Assembly (NCBI RefSeq): GCF_001426185.1
Contig: NZ_LMRP01000001.1
Location: 434,483-498,482 of the forward strand
Origin: Rhodococcus sp. Leaf247
GTDB lineage: Bacteria; Actinomycetota; Actinomycetes; Mycobacteriales; Mycobacteriaceae
DNA length: 64,000 nucleotides
Reading direction: 5' to 3'
Under the pieces are notes generated by a model that ran no database searches, was not told the DNA's origin, and saw only the letters and a program-made list of their open reading frames with translations. The position numbers and the translations under genes are program-made. Of the stretch, positions 42,766 through 52,632 are shown piece after piece (the stretch's first letter is position 1; each line of letters starts with the position of its first letter).

Positions 42766-43089
42766 TCAGTTCTCGCCCATCGGCGGAAGCGCCTTGATGA
42801 AGGGCGGGTCGTAGTCGGTCTTGCCCACCTTGGCGGCACCGCCGGGCGAACCCAGCTCGTCGAAGAAGTCGACGTTGGCGCTGACGTATCCGGCCCACTG
42901 CTCGGGGACGTCGTCCTCGTAGAAGATCGCCTCGACGGGGCACACCGGTTCGCAGGCTCCGCAGTCCACGCACTCGTCGGGCTGGATGTAGAGCATGCGT
43001 CCACCCTCGTAGATGCAGTCGACGGGGCATTCTTCGATGCATGCCTTGTCGAGGACATCGACGCACGGTTCAGCAATCGTGTACGGCAC
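42766..43089 (-). CDS. fdxC: 7Fe ferredoxin FdxC
   Basis: A 107-residue ferredoxin. The first cluster region is C-x7-C-x3-C (CVDVLDKACIEECPVDC) and the second CVDCGACEPVCPVEA, the pattern of mycobacterial [3Fe-4S][4Fe-4S] ferredoxins; the last 50 residues are the usual helical extension. It carries electrons in the cytosol, with an unknown main partner. GTG 43089 has AAGGAG eight nucleotides upstream. It precedes dapC by 3 nt. Confidence 0.92.
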   Translation of the reverse strand: MPYTIAEPCVDVLDKACIEECPVDCIYEGGRMLYIQPDECVDCGACEPVCPVEAIFYEDDVPEQWAGYVSANVDFFDELGSPGGAAKVGKTDYDPPFIKALPPMGEN

Positions 43090-43101
43090 TGACTTGTCTC
43101 C

Positions 43102-43917
43102 TTAGCCTTTCCGAGCTCTGAGCGCTTCACGACGCCCGGAGGGCGCGTTCGACGCGGACGTGCTGTTCGACTCGATCCACCGACGCCCCAGCTTCGCAGC
43201 CCGGGTCAGCGCACCGCGTTCACCGAAGTAGCCGGCGACCGCTCCGACCACCGGCAGATTACCGAGCCACCGGTAAACGGTACGGCTGTGGGGCCGCTTG
43301 TCCAATTCGTCTGTGACGGACTTGAGGATCTTGGTGACCGACCACAACGTCGACAGCAGAGCGAACGGGGACCGCGTCAACCGGCCCGACGGCTCGGTGA
43401 CCGCGTCGTCGTCGACGTCGGGTTCCGGAGCGCCGTGGGTGGCACCCTTCGCGAGTTCGCGGTTGCACAACACGGAGGCGAGCAGGCGGACCTGCTCGTC
43501 CCGGTCGGTGACGCCGTACTCGCGGGCGACGGCGACCAGCACGATCGCCTGATTGGCGAAGCCGAGAACGTCGCCCAGCGGCAACCGCCGGGCGAGAACT
43601 CCGAAGATGCCGGGGAACGCGACGGCCACCGTGCCGATGCCGCCGACACGTCCGACCCACCACGAGACGCGCTGGTCGACGGTCATCGACTCCCAGGCCT
43701 TCGTACCGGGTGTGTCCGCCGCGTCGAAGACCGACGCCACGGCGTTCAGGGCAGTGTCGACCTTGGAGTCGGTGGAGGTGGAACCGTCGCGGAAGGTGCG
43801 CTTCTTCAGGCCCAACGGATCCCGGTCGGCCAGCAGTTCGAGTACGGGAACGATGACCCTGACCGCAGCCTTCAGCGCTCCGGCGACGCGGTCGTCACCC
43901 AACCGGTCGGCGCTCAT
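43102..43917 (-). CDS. Conserved protein between fbiC and fdxC
   Basis: A 271-residue protein without a recognised family. Residues 85-140 are moderately hydrophobic ([40 protein letters not shown]) and may associate with membrane; NREL and [12 protein letters not shown] suggest a tellurite-resistance-like or EcsC-like helical bundle, but this is weak. Near the end [20 protein letters not shown] is a second hydrophobic patch. ATG 43917 overlaps the fbiC stop (ATGA), and fdxC begins 12 nt later, so it is an operon member. Confidence 0.72.
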   Translation of the reverse strand: MSADRLGDDRVAGALKAAVRVIVPVLELLADRDPLGLKKRTFRDGSTSTDSKVDTALNAVASVFDAADTPGTKAWESMTVDQRVSWWVGRVGGIGTVAVAFPGIFGVLARRLPLGDVLGFANQAIVLVAVAREYGVTDRDEQVRLLASVLCNRELAKGATHGAPEPDVDDDAVTEPSGRLTRSPFALLSTLWSVTKILKSVTDELDKRPHSRTVYRWLGNLPVVGAVAGYFGERGALTRAAKLGRRWIESNSTSASNAPSGRREALRARKG

Positions 43918-46481
43918 GCGGCCTCCTCGTCGCCCGTGTATGCGGTGGTCCGTTGGACTGCGCGTCGGCCGATGCCCTCGGCGATCGCGTGTAGTTCTTG
44001 AACGGTCTTCTCCGATCCGTGCTGCGAGCCCGCCATCCGCGAGATCGTCTCCTCCATCAGCGTGCCACCCAGGTCGTTGGCGCCGCCGTTCAGCATGACC
44101 TGTGTTCCCGTGATGCCCAGCTTGACCCAGCTGGTCTGGATGTTGTCGATACGTCCGTGGAGCATGATCCGCCCCAGTGCGTGCACGGCGCGGTTGTCGC
44201 GCTGCGTCGGGCCGGGCCGGGATGCGCCGGCCAGGTACAGCGGCGAGCTCTGGTGCACGAACGGGAGCGGGACGAACTCGGTGAAGCCGCCCGTGCGGTC
44301 CTGGATGCGCTTGAGCACGTTGAGGTGACCGACCCAGTGCGACGGGTTGTCGACGTGGCCGTACATCATCGTCGAGCTCGACCGCAGGCCCACCTCGTGG
44401 GCGGTGGTGACGACGTCGATCCAGGTCTGCGCCGGCAGCTTGCCCTTCGTCAGCACCCAGCGCACCTCGTCGTCGAGGATCTCCGCCGCGGTGCCGGGAA
44501 TGGTGTCCAGGCCCGCCTCGCGCAGTTCGACCAGCCAGTCCCGGACCGACTGACCGCCTCGGGATGCCCCGTTGACGATCTCCATCGGTGAGAACGCGTG
44601 GACGTGCATCGACGGAACGCGGGCCTTCACCGCACGCACCAGGTCGGCGTACCCGGTGACGGGCAGCTCGGGATCGATACCGCCCTGCATGCACACCTCG
44701 GTCGCGCCGAGGACGTGCGCTTCCCACGCCCGGTCGGCGACCTCGCTGGTGGACAGCGAGAACGCGTCGGCATCTCCCTTGCGCTGCGCGAAGGCGCAGA
44801 ACCGGCAGCCGGTGTAGCAGATGTTGGTGAAGTTGATGTTCCGGTTGACGACGTAGGTCACGTCGTCGCCGTTGACGTCCTTGCGCAACTGGTCGGCGAA
44901 GGCGGTCACGGCATCGAGTGCCGCTCCCTCGGCCGTCGCCAGCGCCAGGTACTCCTCGTCGGTGCAGTTGCCGGGATCCTTCTCCGCCGAGCGCAGCGCG
45001 GCGACGACGTCACGGTCGACGCTGTCGAGCGTCGCCAGGTGCGCCACCTGCTCGCGGATGGATTCCCAGTCGCCGAACGCACTGCCCATGTCGCTGCGGG
45101 TCTCGGTGTTCCGGCCCTCGGTGTCGATGCCGGTGTGCAGGTCGACGCGTCCCGTCGACTCCCACACCTCGTCGGGTTCCTGCCAGGGCAGTCCCACCGG
45201 GAGTGTGTCAGCGGCCGCGAGACCGGTGACGGGGTCGGCGAGAGCACGCACGTGCGCGGAGATCCGAGGGTCGATCCACGGCGAACCCGCGAGTACGTAC
45301 TTGGGCTGCGCCGCGGTGCGCTCGGTGAGAACGAAGCCGGCGTCCGCACTGATCTGCGCGAGCGTGTCCAGGTTCGGCCACGGACGCTCGGGGTTGACGT
45401 GGTCGGGAGTCAGCGGTGAGACCCCGCCCCAGTCGTCCACGCCCGCGGCGAGAAGCGATGCGCACTCCTGCGCGGACACCAGATTCGGCGGCGCCTGGAT
45501 CCGCATGGCGGGTCCCAGCAGGATCCGGGAGACGGCGATGGTCGCGCGGAACTCCTCGAGACCGGCGTCCGGGGCACTGCGCATCGCGGTGTCGTCCTTG
45601 GCCAGGAAGTTCTGCACGATGACTTCCTGGACGTGCCCGAACGCTTTGTGCGACTTACGGATAGCCATGATCGACTCGGCTCGGTCCCGCAGGGTCTCGC
45701 CGATACCGACGAGGATTCCGGTGGTGAACGGAACGGTCAATCGGCCGGCGTCGGTGAGCACGCGCAGCCTCACCTCGGGGTCCTTGTCGGGGCTGCCGTA
45801 GTGCGCCTGGCCCTTCTCCTCGAACAGTCGGCGAGAGGTGGTCTCGAGCATCATGCCCATCGACGGCGCGACCGGCTTGAGGCGAGACATCTCCTCCCAG
45901 TTCATGACTCCGGGATTGAGGTGCGGGAGCAGGCCTGTTTCCTCGAGGACGCGGATCGACATCGCGCGCAGGTAGTCGAGCGTCGAGTCGTAGCCGCGAG
46001 CGTCGAGCCACTCCTTGGCTTCCGGCCACCGCGCCTCGGGGCGGTCACCGAGCGTGAACAACGCTTCCTTGCAGCCCAGTTCGGCACCGCGTCGAGCGAT
46101 GTCGAGCACTTCGTCCGCCTCGAGGAACATTCCGTGGCCCTCGGCGCGCAGCTTTCCGGGCACCGTGACGAACGTGCAGTAGTGGCACGTGTCCCGGCAC
46201 AGCCGGGTCAGAGGAATGAACACCTTGCGGGAGTAGGTGACAGTCCCGGGCCGGTTCTCGGCCAACAGCCCTGCATCACGGACACGCGCCGCGGAAGCGC
46301 ACAGATCCTCGAGGTCGGCGCCCCGCGCGTGGAGCAGCGTGGTGGCCTCGTCGACGCTGATCACCACGCCGTCACGTGCGCGACGCAGGGCGCGGCGCAT
46401 CGCCGACGCGGACGGGGCGGGGCTGTCGGGATTCGGCGCCGGGGTGTCGGCGCGCACGGACGGACTCGGATCGGGCAACAT
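43914..46481 (-). CDS. fbiC: 7,8-didemethyl-8-hydroxy-5-deazariboflavin (FO) synthase FbiC
   Basis: An 855-residue fusion of the CofG and CofH radical-SAM enzymes. The first cluster motif CRDTCHYC is near residue 93 and the second CYTGCRFC near 555. It makes the F420 chromophore FO from tyrosine and a flavin precursor. I start at ATG 46481, which gives the length of the M. tuberculosis protein; the frame runs further upstream without support. It is divergent from the PH-domain genes over 60 bp that include a 14-bp palindrome. Confidence 0.93.
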   Translation of the reverse strand: MLPDPSPSVRADTPAPNPDSPAPSASAMRRALRRARDGVVISVDEATTLLHARGADLEDLCASAARVRDAGLLAENRPGTVTYSRKVFIPLTRLCRDTCHYCTFVTVPGKLRAEGHGMFLEADEVLDIARRGAELGCKEALFTLGDRPEARWPEAKEWLDARGYDSTLDYLRAMSIRVLEETGLLPHLNPGVMNWEEMSRLKPVAPSMGMMLETTSRRLFEEKGQAHYGSPDKDPEVRLRVLTDAGRLTVPFTTGILVGIGETLRDRAESIMAIRKSHKAFGHVQEVIVQNFLAKDDTAMRSAPDAGLEEFRATIAVSRILLGPAMRIQAPPNLVSAQECASLLAAGVDDWGGVSPLTPDHVNPERPWPNLDTLAQISADAGFVLTERTAAQPKYVLAGSPWIDPRISAHVRALADPVTGLAAADTLPVGLPWQEPDEVWESTGRVDLHTGIDTEGRNTETRSDMGSAFGDWESIREQVAHLATLDSVDRDVVAALRSAEKDPGNCTDEEYLALATAEGAALDAVTAFADQLRKDVNGDDVTYVVNRNINFTNICYTGCRFCAFAQRKGDADAFSLSTSEVADRAWEAHVLGATEVCMQGGIDPELPVTGYADLVRAVKARVPSMHVHAFSPMEIVNGASRGGQSVRDWLVELREAGLDTIPGTAAEILDDEVRWVLTKGKLPAQTWIDVVTTAHEVGLRSSSTMMYGHVDNPSHWVGHLNVLKRIQDRTGGFTEFVPLPFVHQSSPLYLAGASRPGPTQRDNRAVHALGRIMLHGRIDNIQTSWVKLGITGTQVMLNGGANDLGGTLMEETISRMAGSQHGSEKTVQELHAIAEGIGRRAVQRTTAYTGDEEAA

Positions 46482-46502
46482 CGTCACCGCTCGATCATGC
46501 GC

Positions 46503-46516
46503 CCTCCGGCCGGAGG
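46503..46516. promoter_or_regulatory. 14-bp palindrome between fbiC and the PH-domain genes
   Basis: CCTCCGGCCGGAGG is a perfect palindrome in the 60-bp divergent gap. It could be an operator shared by fbiC and the PH-domain operon. GC-rich palindromes arise by chance more often in such DNA, so the weight is modest. Confidence 0.4.
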
Positions 46517-46541
46517 TGTGCCACAGCAGGGGTGATGCGAC

Positions 46542-47057
46542 GTGTCCGAAGCGAACGACTACGTCATCGTCGATCCGGCGAACAGCGTCGATCCGCGGGC
46601 GAAGGTGCTCTGGACCGTCACGGCGGCGGCGATGTGGGCGCCGGCCGTGATCGCCGTGATCGTGTGGGCCGTCGTCCTCGCCGTGGCCGTCGACCGGCCC
46701 GCCTGGATGCCCGTCGTCCTGGTGGGAATTGCGGTGGCCGTCCTCGCCGCCGTGCACGTCGTCGTCGCGCCGCGGTGGCGTTACCGCGTGCACCGCTGGG
46801 AGCTCAGCGAGACGGCGGTCCATACCCGCACGGGATGGTTCACCCAGGAACGCCGTATCGCGCCCCTCTCGCGCGTCCAGACGGTGGACACCGAACGGGG
46901 ACCGTTCGATCGCGCACTCGGCCTCGCCACCGTGACCGTGACGACGGCGTCGTCGGCCGGGGCGTTGGAGATCGTCGGATTGGATCTCGCGACTGCAGAA
47001 CGAACGGTGGCTGCGATCACCGGCGCCGCGGCACGGTCCCGCGGGGACGCCACGTGA
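46542..47057 (+). CDS. PH-domain (bPH2, YdbS-like) membrane protein
   Basis: A 171-residue protein. Two membrane helices (about 22-50 and 58-75) precede a bacterial PH domain ([40 protein letters not shown]). It pairs with the larger downstream protein through a GTGA overlap, as YdbS pairs with YdbT in many Gram-positives. GTG start 46542. The role is not established; related pairs affect sensitivity to membrane-active compounds. Confidence 0.83.
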   Translation: MSEANDYVIVDPANSVDPRAKVLWTVTAAAMWAPAVIAVIVWAVVLAVAVDRPAWMPVVLVGIAVAVLAAVHVVVAPRWRYRVHRWELSETAVHTRTGWFTQERRIAPLSRVQTVDTERGPFDRALGLATVTVTTASSAGALEIVGLDLATAERTVAAITGAAARSRGDAT

Positions 47058-48562
47058 CGACGCCCTGGCCGAACCGACAGGTACCCGTCGACGAGCTTCC
47101 CTGGCTCAGACTCGACTCGCGCATGCTCCTGATCCACCCGATCACCGAACTCGTGCGTCTGCTTCCGGTGCTGGCGATCTCGCTCGTGCTCGGCTCGCAG
47201 AGCGGCAACCACGTGTGGGGTCTGATCGTGGTCGCCCTGGCGGTCGGGGCGGCGATGCTCCGGTGGTTCACCACGGGCTACCGCGTCGGAGCGGACGATG
47301 TCCAGCTGCGGCGGGGCCTCTTGCGTAGGACGGTTCTGTCCATCCCGCGCGGCCGGATACGCAGCGTGGACGTCCGGGCAGGACCGCTGCACCGTCTTCT
47401 CGGCCTCTCCATCCTCACGGTGGGGACCGGGCTGCAGAAGTCCGACCGCTCCGACACGTTCGAGTTGAACGCACTGGCGTCCGACCTGGTGCCTGCCCTG
47501 CGCACCGAACTCCTGAGCGGCGATTCGGCGCCTCCCGACGTGGCGCTGACGGCGCATTCCCCCGAACGTGAAATTGCCCACTTCCGCACCGGCTGGGTCC
47601 GCTTCGCACCGTTCACGGCAACCGGAATCGTCGTCGTGGGCGCCGGCTTCGGACTCGTCTTCCAATCCGGGTTCGCGGGCGACGTCGCCTCGTCGTCCGC
47701 GGTGAACGAGAGCTATCAGGCGATCCTCCGACTCGGTGTCGTGGTCGCACTCGTGCTGGCGGCGCTGGCACTGCTGGTGGTGTCGAGCATCGTGTCCGTT
47801 CTGCGGTACCTCGTCGTCTACGGCAACCTCACCGTCACCGACGACGGCGAGCACCTGCGTATCGGACACGGGCTGCTGTCGACTCGGCACACCACCCTCG
47901 ACCGGGACCGGCTCCGCGGTGCGTCTCTGCGTCGGCCACTGGTTCTGCGGTGGGCACGAGGTGCGCGGCTCGATGCGGTCATGACGGGTGTATCGGCGTC
48001 GGAGAAGGAATCGTCGCTCCTCCTGCCTCCCGCCCCGCTGAAAGACGCTCTCGGGACGATGAACGCCGTGCTGTCCGGTCTGCCCGGTCGGGCCGTCGCC
48101 GCGGTCCCGCTGCAGAGCCACGGACCGGCCGCGTTGCGACGCCGGCTCACGCGCGCCCTCGGACCGGTGGCGCTCGGTGCGCTCGCTCTCGCCGTGTACC
48201 GGTCGACGGGCAGGGAAGTTCCATTCGCAGCCTGGGTCGTCGCCGTCCTTCTCGCCGTCGCAGCGTGCGCGCTGGCCGTCGACAGATACCGCGCGCTTGG
48301 GCATCTCGCCGCTCCCGGTGTGCTGATCACCGAGCACGGAAGTCTGGACCGACGCCGCGTCGTGTTGGACACCGACGGTGTGGTGGCATGGGGTGTGCGC
48401 GAGACCTTCTTCCAACGCCGCGCCGGTGTCGCGACGGTGATCGCAGCAACCGCCGCCGGGACGGGCAGCTACCGCGTGATCGACGTTCCCGTCGACTGGA
48501 GTGCGTCCGTGATCGAGACCGCGAAACCCGGCTCCGGCGATATCTGGATCACGCGGCGATGA
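47054..48562 (+). CDS. PH-domain (bPH2, YdbT-like) membrane protein
   Basis: A 502-residue protein. Several membrane helices alternate with bPH2 modules: [20 protein letters not shown] near residue 90, [20 protein letters not shown] near 270 and a third near 430. This layout is that of YdbT. GTG 47054 overlaps the partner gene's stop. The uracil-DNA glycosylase gene overlaps its end by 4 nt, so three unrelated functions share one transcript. Confidence 0.82.
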   Translation: MTTPWPNRQVPVDELPWLRLDSRMLLIHPITELVRLLPVLAISLVLGSQSGNHVWGLIVVALAVGAAMLRWFTTGYRVGADDVQLRRGLLRRTVLSIPRGRIRSVDVRAGPLHRLLGLSILTVGTGLQKSDRSDTFELNALASDLVPALRTELLSGDSAPPDVALTAHSPEREIAHFRTGWVRFAPFTATGIVVVGAGFGLVFQSGFAGDVASSSAVNESYQAILRLGVVVALVLAALALLVVSSIVSVLRYLVVYGNLTVTDDGEHLRIGHGLLSTRHTTLDRDRLRGASLRRPLVLRWARGARLDAVMTGVSASEKESSLLLPPAPLKDALGTMNAVLSGLPGRAVAAVPLQSHGPAALRRRLTRALGPVALGALALAVYRSTGREVPFAAWVVAVLLAVAACALAVDRYRALGHLAAPGVLITEHGSLDRRRVVLDTDGVVAWGVRETFFQRRAGVATVIAATAAGTGSYRVIDVPVDWSASVIETAKPGSGDIWITRR

Positions 48563-49317
48563 CCCCGAGAACCATCGCGGAGCTCGATGCGGAGGTGTCC
48601 GAGTGCCGCGCCTGTCCCCGGTTGGTCGCGTGGCGCGAGCTGGTCGCGACCGAGAAGCGTGCCGCCTTCCGCGACGAGACCTATTGGGGACGACCCGTCC
48701 CCGGCTTCGGCCCCGCCGATGCCCGACTGCTCGTCGTCGGCCTCGCACCGGCGGCCCACGGCGCCAACAGGACCGGGCGCATGTTCACCGGCGACCGCAG
48801 CGGAGACGTGCTGTACGCGGCGATGCACGCCGTCGGGCTGGCCACGCAGCCCACCGCGTCGCACATCGGGGACGGCCTCGAACTGATCGGAACGCGCATC
48901 ACGTCGCCGGTGCATTGCGCTCCCCCGGCCAACAAGCCCACCACCGAAGAGCGGGACCGGTGCCGACCGTGGCTCGAGACCGAGTTGCACATTCTCGCAC
49001 CGACCGTTCGAGCGATCATGGTGCTCGGCGGTTTCGGGTGGCAGGCACTGCTTCCCGTGCTCGAGGGCGCGGGATGGGCGCTGCCGAGACCTCGCCCGAA
49101 GTTCGGTCACGGGGCACACGTCCTGCTCACCTCGCCGGCCGCGGACCTTCCCGATCTCCACCTGTTCGGGTGCTTCCACGTCAGCCAACAGAACACGTTC
49201 ACCGGTCGACTGACGCCCGCGATGGTCGAGCAGGTGCTGGCCGAGGCCGCGGATGCAGCCGGCGTCGTCAGGGCTGACGCGCCGCGGCACCCAGCTGGTC
49301 GAACTGCGCGAACCTGA
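48559..49317 (+). CDS. udgB: Type 5 uracil-DNA glycosylase (UdgB)
   Basis: A 252-residue DNA repair enzyme. The active-site motif is GLAPAAHGANRTGRMFTGDR near residue 61, and the C-terminal FGCFHVSQQNTFTGRL holds the catalytic-loop His. Four cysteines (ECRAC at 16 and 19, VHC, RDRC) would bind the family's [4Fe-4S] cluster. It removes uracil and some other deaminated bases. ATG 48559 overlaps the PH gene stop. Its last 50 nt overlap the convergent Rv1171-like gene. Confidence 0.9.
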   Translation: MTPRTIAELDAEVSECRACPRLVAWRELVATEKRAAFRDETYWGRPVPGFGPADARLLVVGLAPAAHGANRTGRMFTGDRSGDVLYAAMHAVGLATQPTASHIGDGLELIGTRITSPVHCAPPANKPTTEERDRCRPWLETELHILAPTVRAIMVLGGFGWQALLPVLEGAGWALPRPRPKFGHGAHVLLTSPAADLPDLHLFGCFHVSQQNTFTGRLTPAMVEQVLAEAADAAGVVRADAPRHPAGRTART

Positions 49318-49681
49318 GGGAAAAGAGCTGGACGACGGGCGGGAAGACACCACCGGCTATCAACACCAACGTGCGCCAGTCGGACAGCAACAACACGTCT
49401 CCCCCCGGACCGCCGAACATCGCGAGAAGAAGGCCGGCGAAAAAGCCGGCGATCGGGAGCGCGGCCCGAGAGACGTTGCGAGAGACGGAGAATGCCACGC
49501 GGACGAGAACGACGTTGATCACACCGGCGAGGATGCCGCTCACCGGGAACGGCGTCTGTCCGAGATAGAGAGGGAGGAACAGCACAGCCGTCACCGCGCA
49601 GAGAAATCCGTCCAGAACCAAGGCGCCCACGATGGACGCCTTGATCCCGGACACCACGCCCTCCCCGGCGTGGCCCGTCAT
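49268..49681 (-). CDS. Integral membrane protein (Rv1171-like)
   Basis: A 137-residue protein with four predicted membrane helices (about 14-38, 45-65, 73-90 and 97-117) and a short polar tail. No catalytic motif is visible. It follows mshB in M. tuberculosis too, here with a small ORF between. ATG 49681; a GTG nine codons in is possible. The 3' end overlaps udgB by 50 nt, tail to tail. Confidence 0.75.
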   Translation of the reverse strand: MTGHAGEGVVSGIKASIVGALVLDGFLCAVTAVLFLPLYLGQTPFPVSGILAGVINVVLVRVAFSVSRNVSRAALPIAGFFAGLLLAMFGGPGGDVLLLSDWRTLVLIAGGVFPPVVQLFSLRFAQFDQLGAAARQP

Positions 49682-49718
49682 GCGATCACCGGCAGTGACG
49701 ACGCCGGCCGAACCGATG

Positions 49719-49871
49719 TCAGCGAGGCGGGTAGCCGATGGAGGTGAGGAAGTTGCTGACGGTCGACGCGAAGCCGCCGACCACGTCGAGATAGATCTGA
49801 CGCTGGATGTCGGCGGTGCCCCGCAGGGAATCCACGAACGCCACGACGGCGTTCTGCAGGTCGTAATTCAT
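49719..49871 (-). CDS. 50-residue amphipathic small protein, unrecognised
   Basis: The ORF reads MNYDLQNAVVAFVDSLRGTA, then a region with IYLDVVGGF and a C-terminal SNFLTSIGYPPR. AAGGAG lies 8 nt before the ATG and a TATGCT -10 candidate lies about 65 nt upstream, so it looks translated. It has no signal peptide. Alternating hydrophobic and polar residues suggest amphipathic helices, reminiscent in size and lack of signal of the small cell-wall porins (PorA/PorH) of Corynebacterium, but there is no clear sequence match. It sits between mshB and the Rv1171-like gene. Confidence 0.7.
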   Translation of the reverse strand: MNYDLQNAVVAFVDSLRGTADIQRQIYLDVVGGFASTVSNFLTSIGYPPR

Positions 49872-49935
49872 GGGTGAAGCTCCTTCGAATCGGTCCCACC
49901 GGGTACGTCCGACCCCGTCCGGTGGCGCGCATCAC

Positions 49936-49941
49936 AGCATA
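49936..49941 (-). promoter_or_regulatory. -10 candidate (TATGCT) for the 50-aa ORF
   Basis: On the minus strand TATGCT lies 65 nt before the ATG at 49871 in the 114-nt gap after mshB. No clear -35 is present. Confidence 0.35.
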
Positions 49942-49985
49942 ACCCGGCGCAGCGCCCGCTTCGGACCGGCACGGTGGATGAGCCG

Positions 49986-50885
49986 TCACACGATTCCCGC
50001 GAACAGGTCGTTCTCGCGCCCCGACGTGTCCGTCGGCCCCGGCCGGCCACGCACCAGGATGTACTGCTCGTCCTCCAGGACGGGCTGCGCAATGTCGTTC
50101 GACAACGCGTAGGCGGCCCCCGATGCGGACACCGTCACCTGAGTTGCGTGCGCTCGCAACGCTTCTCGCTTCTGCTCGAGCACGGACCGCACGTCGACTG
50201 ACGCGGTGACCGTGTCGTCCGGCACGCTGGGAAGCTCGCCCTCCGTCGGCATACGCCACTCCGACGGGACATCGCCCAGATCGTTCAGGCCCGCGACGAG
50301 TTGCGCGTGGCCCGTCACGGTCCAGTACATCTTCTGCACGGTCCACGCCGGACCGGATGCCGAGAACTGACCGGGATCCTCGCTGGCCTCGACGGCGAGT
50401 CCGGCAAGGCGGTGGACCTGCATGTGGTCGGGGTGCCCGTATCCCCCTTCGGGGTCGTACGCGACGACGACGTGCGGACGGACGTCGCGGATCACCTCGA
50501 CCATGGCTCCGACCGCCTCGTCGTCGTCGGCGTTGACGAAGGCACGCGGGTGCCCCGCCGCAGGCGTACCGACCATGCCGGAGTCACGCCACCGTCCGGC
50601 ACCGCCGAGAAACCGCGGGGGCCGACATCCGAGGGCCTGTAGAGCGACGGTCAGCTCGTGGATGCGGTAGCCGCCCAGTTGATCCGACCTGTCGGCCACC
50701 AGGCCGGCCCAGGTATCGCCGATCACTTCACCTTCCTCACCCAGGGAGCAGGTCAGGACGGTGACATCCGCGCCGGCCGCCACCGCGCGGGCGATGGTGC
50801 CGCCCGTCGTGATCGACTCGTCGTCGGGGTGAGCGTGGACGACCAGCAGTCGACGACCTCGCAGATCGAGAGAACCCTCGGTCAC
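49986..50885 (-). CDS. mshB: GlcNAc-Ins deacetylase MshB (mycothiol biosynthesis)
   Basis: A 299-residue LmbE-like zinc deacetylase. The motif HAHPDDES near residue 17 gives two zinc ligands and the catalytic Asp; GGYGHPDHMQVHRLA near 147 gives the third His. It deacetylates N-acetylglucosaminyl-inositol in mycothiol synthesis. GTG 50885 overlaps the lpqW stop (GTGA). Synteny with Rv1170 supports MshB over the homologous conjugate amidase Mca. Confidence 0.9.
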   Translation of the reverse strand: MTEGSLDLRGRRLLVVHAHPDDESITTGGTIARAVAAGADVTVLTCSLGEEGEVIGDTWAGLVADRSDQLGGYRIHELTVALQALGCRPPRFLGGAGRWRDSGMVGTPAAGHPRAFVNADDDEAVGAMVEVIRDVRPHVVVAYDPEGGYGHPDHMQVHRLAGLAVEASEDPGQFSASGPAWTVQKMYWTVTGHAQLVAGLNDLGDVPSEWRMPTEGELPSVPDDTVTASVDVRSVLEQKREALRAHATQVTVSASGAAYALSNDIAQPVLEDEQYILVRGRPGPTDTSGRENDLFAGIV

Positions 50886-52630
50886 GGCGACACTCGCATC
50901 CAGGCGTCGGCGTCACCGAAGACACCGAGATCGATCGGTCCCGCCAGGGACGCGCCGGAGACACCGGGCCCCACGGCGACGACGGACCTGTCCTGCGCGA
51001 TGGGCAGCACGGCGTTCAGAGCCCACAGTTGCCCTTGGACCGCGAGGACGGCGTCGGTCGGGTTCATCTCACCTCTCGTGCTCTGTTCGATGATCGGGTC
51101 CAGAGTCGGATCGCACAGACCGGACAGCGTGCCCGTCGACACCGGGTCGGCGTCGTCCGCCGTCGCCGTTCCTTCGAGTTGAGCTGCCGCGCAGCCGAAC
51201 CGGGAGGCCAGGGCGGTGCCCGGATCCACGCCGACTCGACTCCATCCGACTATCGCGTCCACGGCGCCGCTCACCATCGCGGTGCCGTACAACTCCTCGG
51301 GGTCCGTCTGCGCGACGGTCGCGTCGATGCCCGCATCCCGGAGCTGATCGGCGGCCGTGTTCGCCACCGCCACCGCGATGGCGTCGTTTTCCGGTGCACC
51401 GATGACCATGGTCATCGTGCGGGACGCGCCGGGCACCGGTGTCGTGGTGGGAGTCGTCGTCTCCGCACTTGTCGGCGCAAGTGCCGGCGGGAGCGGAACC
51501 GGGGTGTAGCCGGCGTCGGCGAGCAGGCGCAGCGATTCGTCGCGAGGCACCGCGGACGGTGCGGTGGGCACGTAACCCGGCTGGGACGGCGAGAGAATCT
51601 GTGCGCGGACGGTGTCGGCGGGGGTACTGGTTCCCGACGCCACCGTGGACAGCAGATCGACGTCGAGAAGGCCCATGATGCCGCGTCGGACGTTCACGTC
51701 CGCCAGCGCCGGGACTCGACCGTTGAGCGTCAGTTCCAGTGCGCGCGAACGGAACTTGGTGTCGGTCCGGACGTTCGGGATGGCTCCCAACTGGGCCAGG
51801 GTCGCGGTCCCGCCCCGGACCTCCGCGATCTGGGCGTCGCCGGATCGCATCGAGTCGGCGAGTTGGGCGTCGCTTCCGCCGCGGCGGAGGAGTATCTGGT
51901 CGGGGGTGGCGGGAGAGCCCCAGAAGCGGTCGTTGCGCTCGAGTAGGATCTCGTCGCGGCCCCGGTCGATCGACTCGATGCGGAAGTGACCTCCGGAGAC
52001 CGACACGTTGTCACGCAGTCCACGCTCGAAGCCTCCGAGCGAGTCCTTCAGCAGGTGCGACGGGAGCAGGTTCTCGAACAGTTCCCGCCAGGCGGGGTAC
52101 GGCGAGGCCATCACGACGTTCACCGTCTTGCCGCCGTCCGCGGACTGCACGTCGGCGATGGCGTCGTATCCCGCGGGGTCCACCACGCCGGGTTGGTCGA
52201 TCATCTGCTGCCACAGGTAGCGGAAGTCCTCGGCCGCGATGGGCGCACCGTCCGACCACTGCGACTCGTTGCGGAGTCGGTAGGTGATCGTGAACGGCGC
52301 CTGCGAGGTGACCTCGGCGGAGACGAGCAGCGACGCGTCGGGAAGCCACTCGATGCCTGTGCCGACCGCCGCGGGACGGAACGGGCTGGGTAACACCAGC
52401 GTCGACACCGCCGTGTTGGCGGGCGACTGGTCGGCGAGCAGGTGCGGGTTGAATCCCGTACCGACGTCGTCGATGGCGACGACGACCGGATTTCCGGTCG
52501 CTGCGGGCGCGGCCGGAGGGGTCGTCGTCGCCGTCTCGGTGCTCTGGATCGGCGGTGGCGGATCAGCCGTGCACGCCGACAACGCGAGCAGGGCAGCGGC
52601 GAGCGCCGCACCTACCCGCGCCACCGACAT
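50882..52630 (-). CDS. lpqW: Lipoprotein LpqW (PIM/LAM pathway), family 5 binding-protein fold
   Basis: A 582-residue lipoprotein. The signal ends at the lipobox LSAC with Cys20. The rest is an oligopeptide-binding-protein fold (FNPHLLADQSPANTAV, YRLRNESQWSDGAPIAAEDF) with a Thr/Pro-rich insertion near residue 400. In mycobacteria LpqW steers intermediates between polar PIMs and lipoarabinomannan, upstream of PimE, whose gene is also in this window. ATG 52630, 2 nt after typA. Confidence 0.87.
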   Translation of the reverse strand: MSVARVGAALAAALLALSACTADPPPPIQSTETATTTPPAAPAATGNPVVVAIDDVGTGFNPHLLADQSPANTAVSTLVLPSPFRPAAVGTGIEWLPDASLLVSAEVTSQAPFTITYRLRNESQWSDGAPIAAEDFRYLWQQMIDQPGVVDPAGYDAIADVQSADGGKTVNVVMASPYPAWRELFENLLPSHLLKDSLGGFERGLRDNVSVSGGHFRIESIDRGRDEILLERNDRFWGSPATPDQILLRRGGSDAQLADSMRSGDAQIAEVRGGTATLAQLGAIPNVRTDTKFRSRALELTLNGRVPALADVNVRRGIMGLLDVDLLSTVASGTSTPADTVRAQILSPSQPGYVPTAPSAVPRDESLRLLADAGYTPVPLPPALAPTSAETTTPTTTPVPGASRTMTMVIGAPENDAIAVAVANTAADQLRDAGIDATVAQTDPEELYGTAMVSGAVDAIVGWSRVGVDPGTALASRFGCAAAQLEGTATADDADPVSTGTLSGLCDPTLDPIIEQSTRGEMNPTDAVLAVQGQLWALNAVLPIAQDRSVVAVGPGVSGASLAGPIDLGVFGDADAWMRVSP

Positions 52631-52632
52631 GA

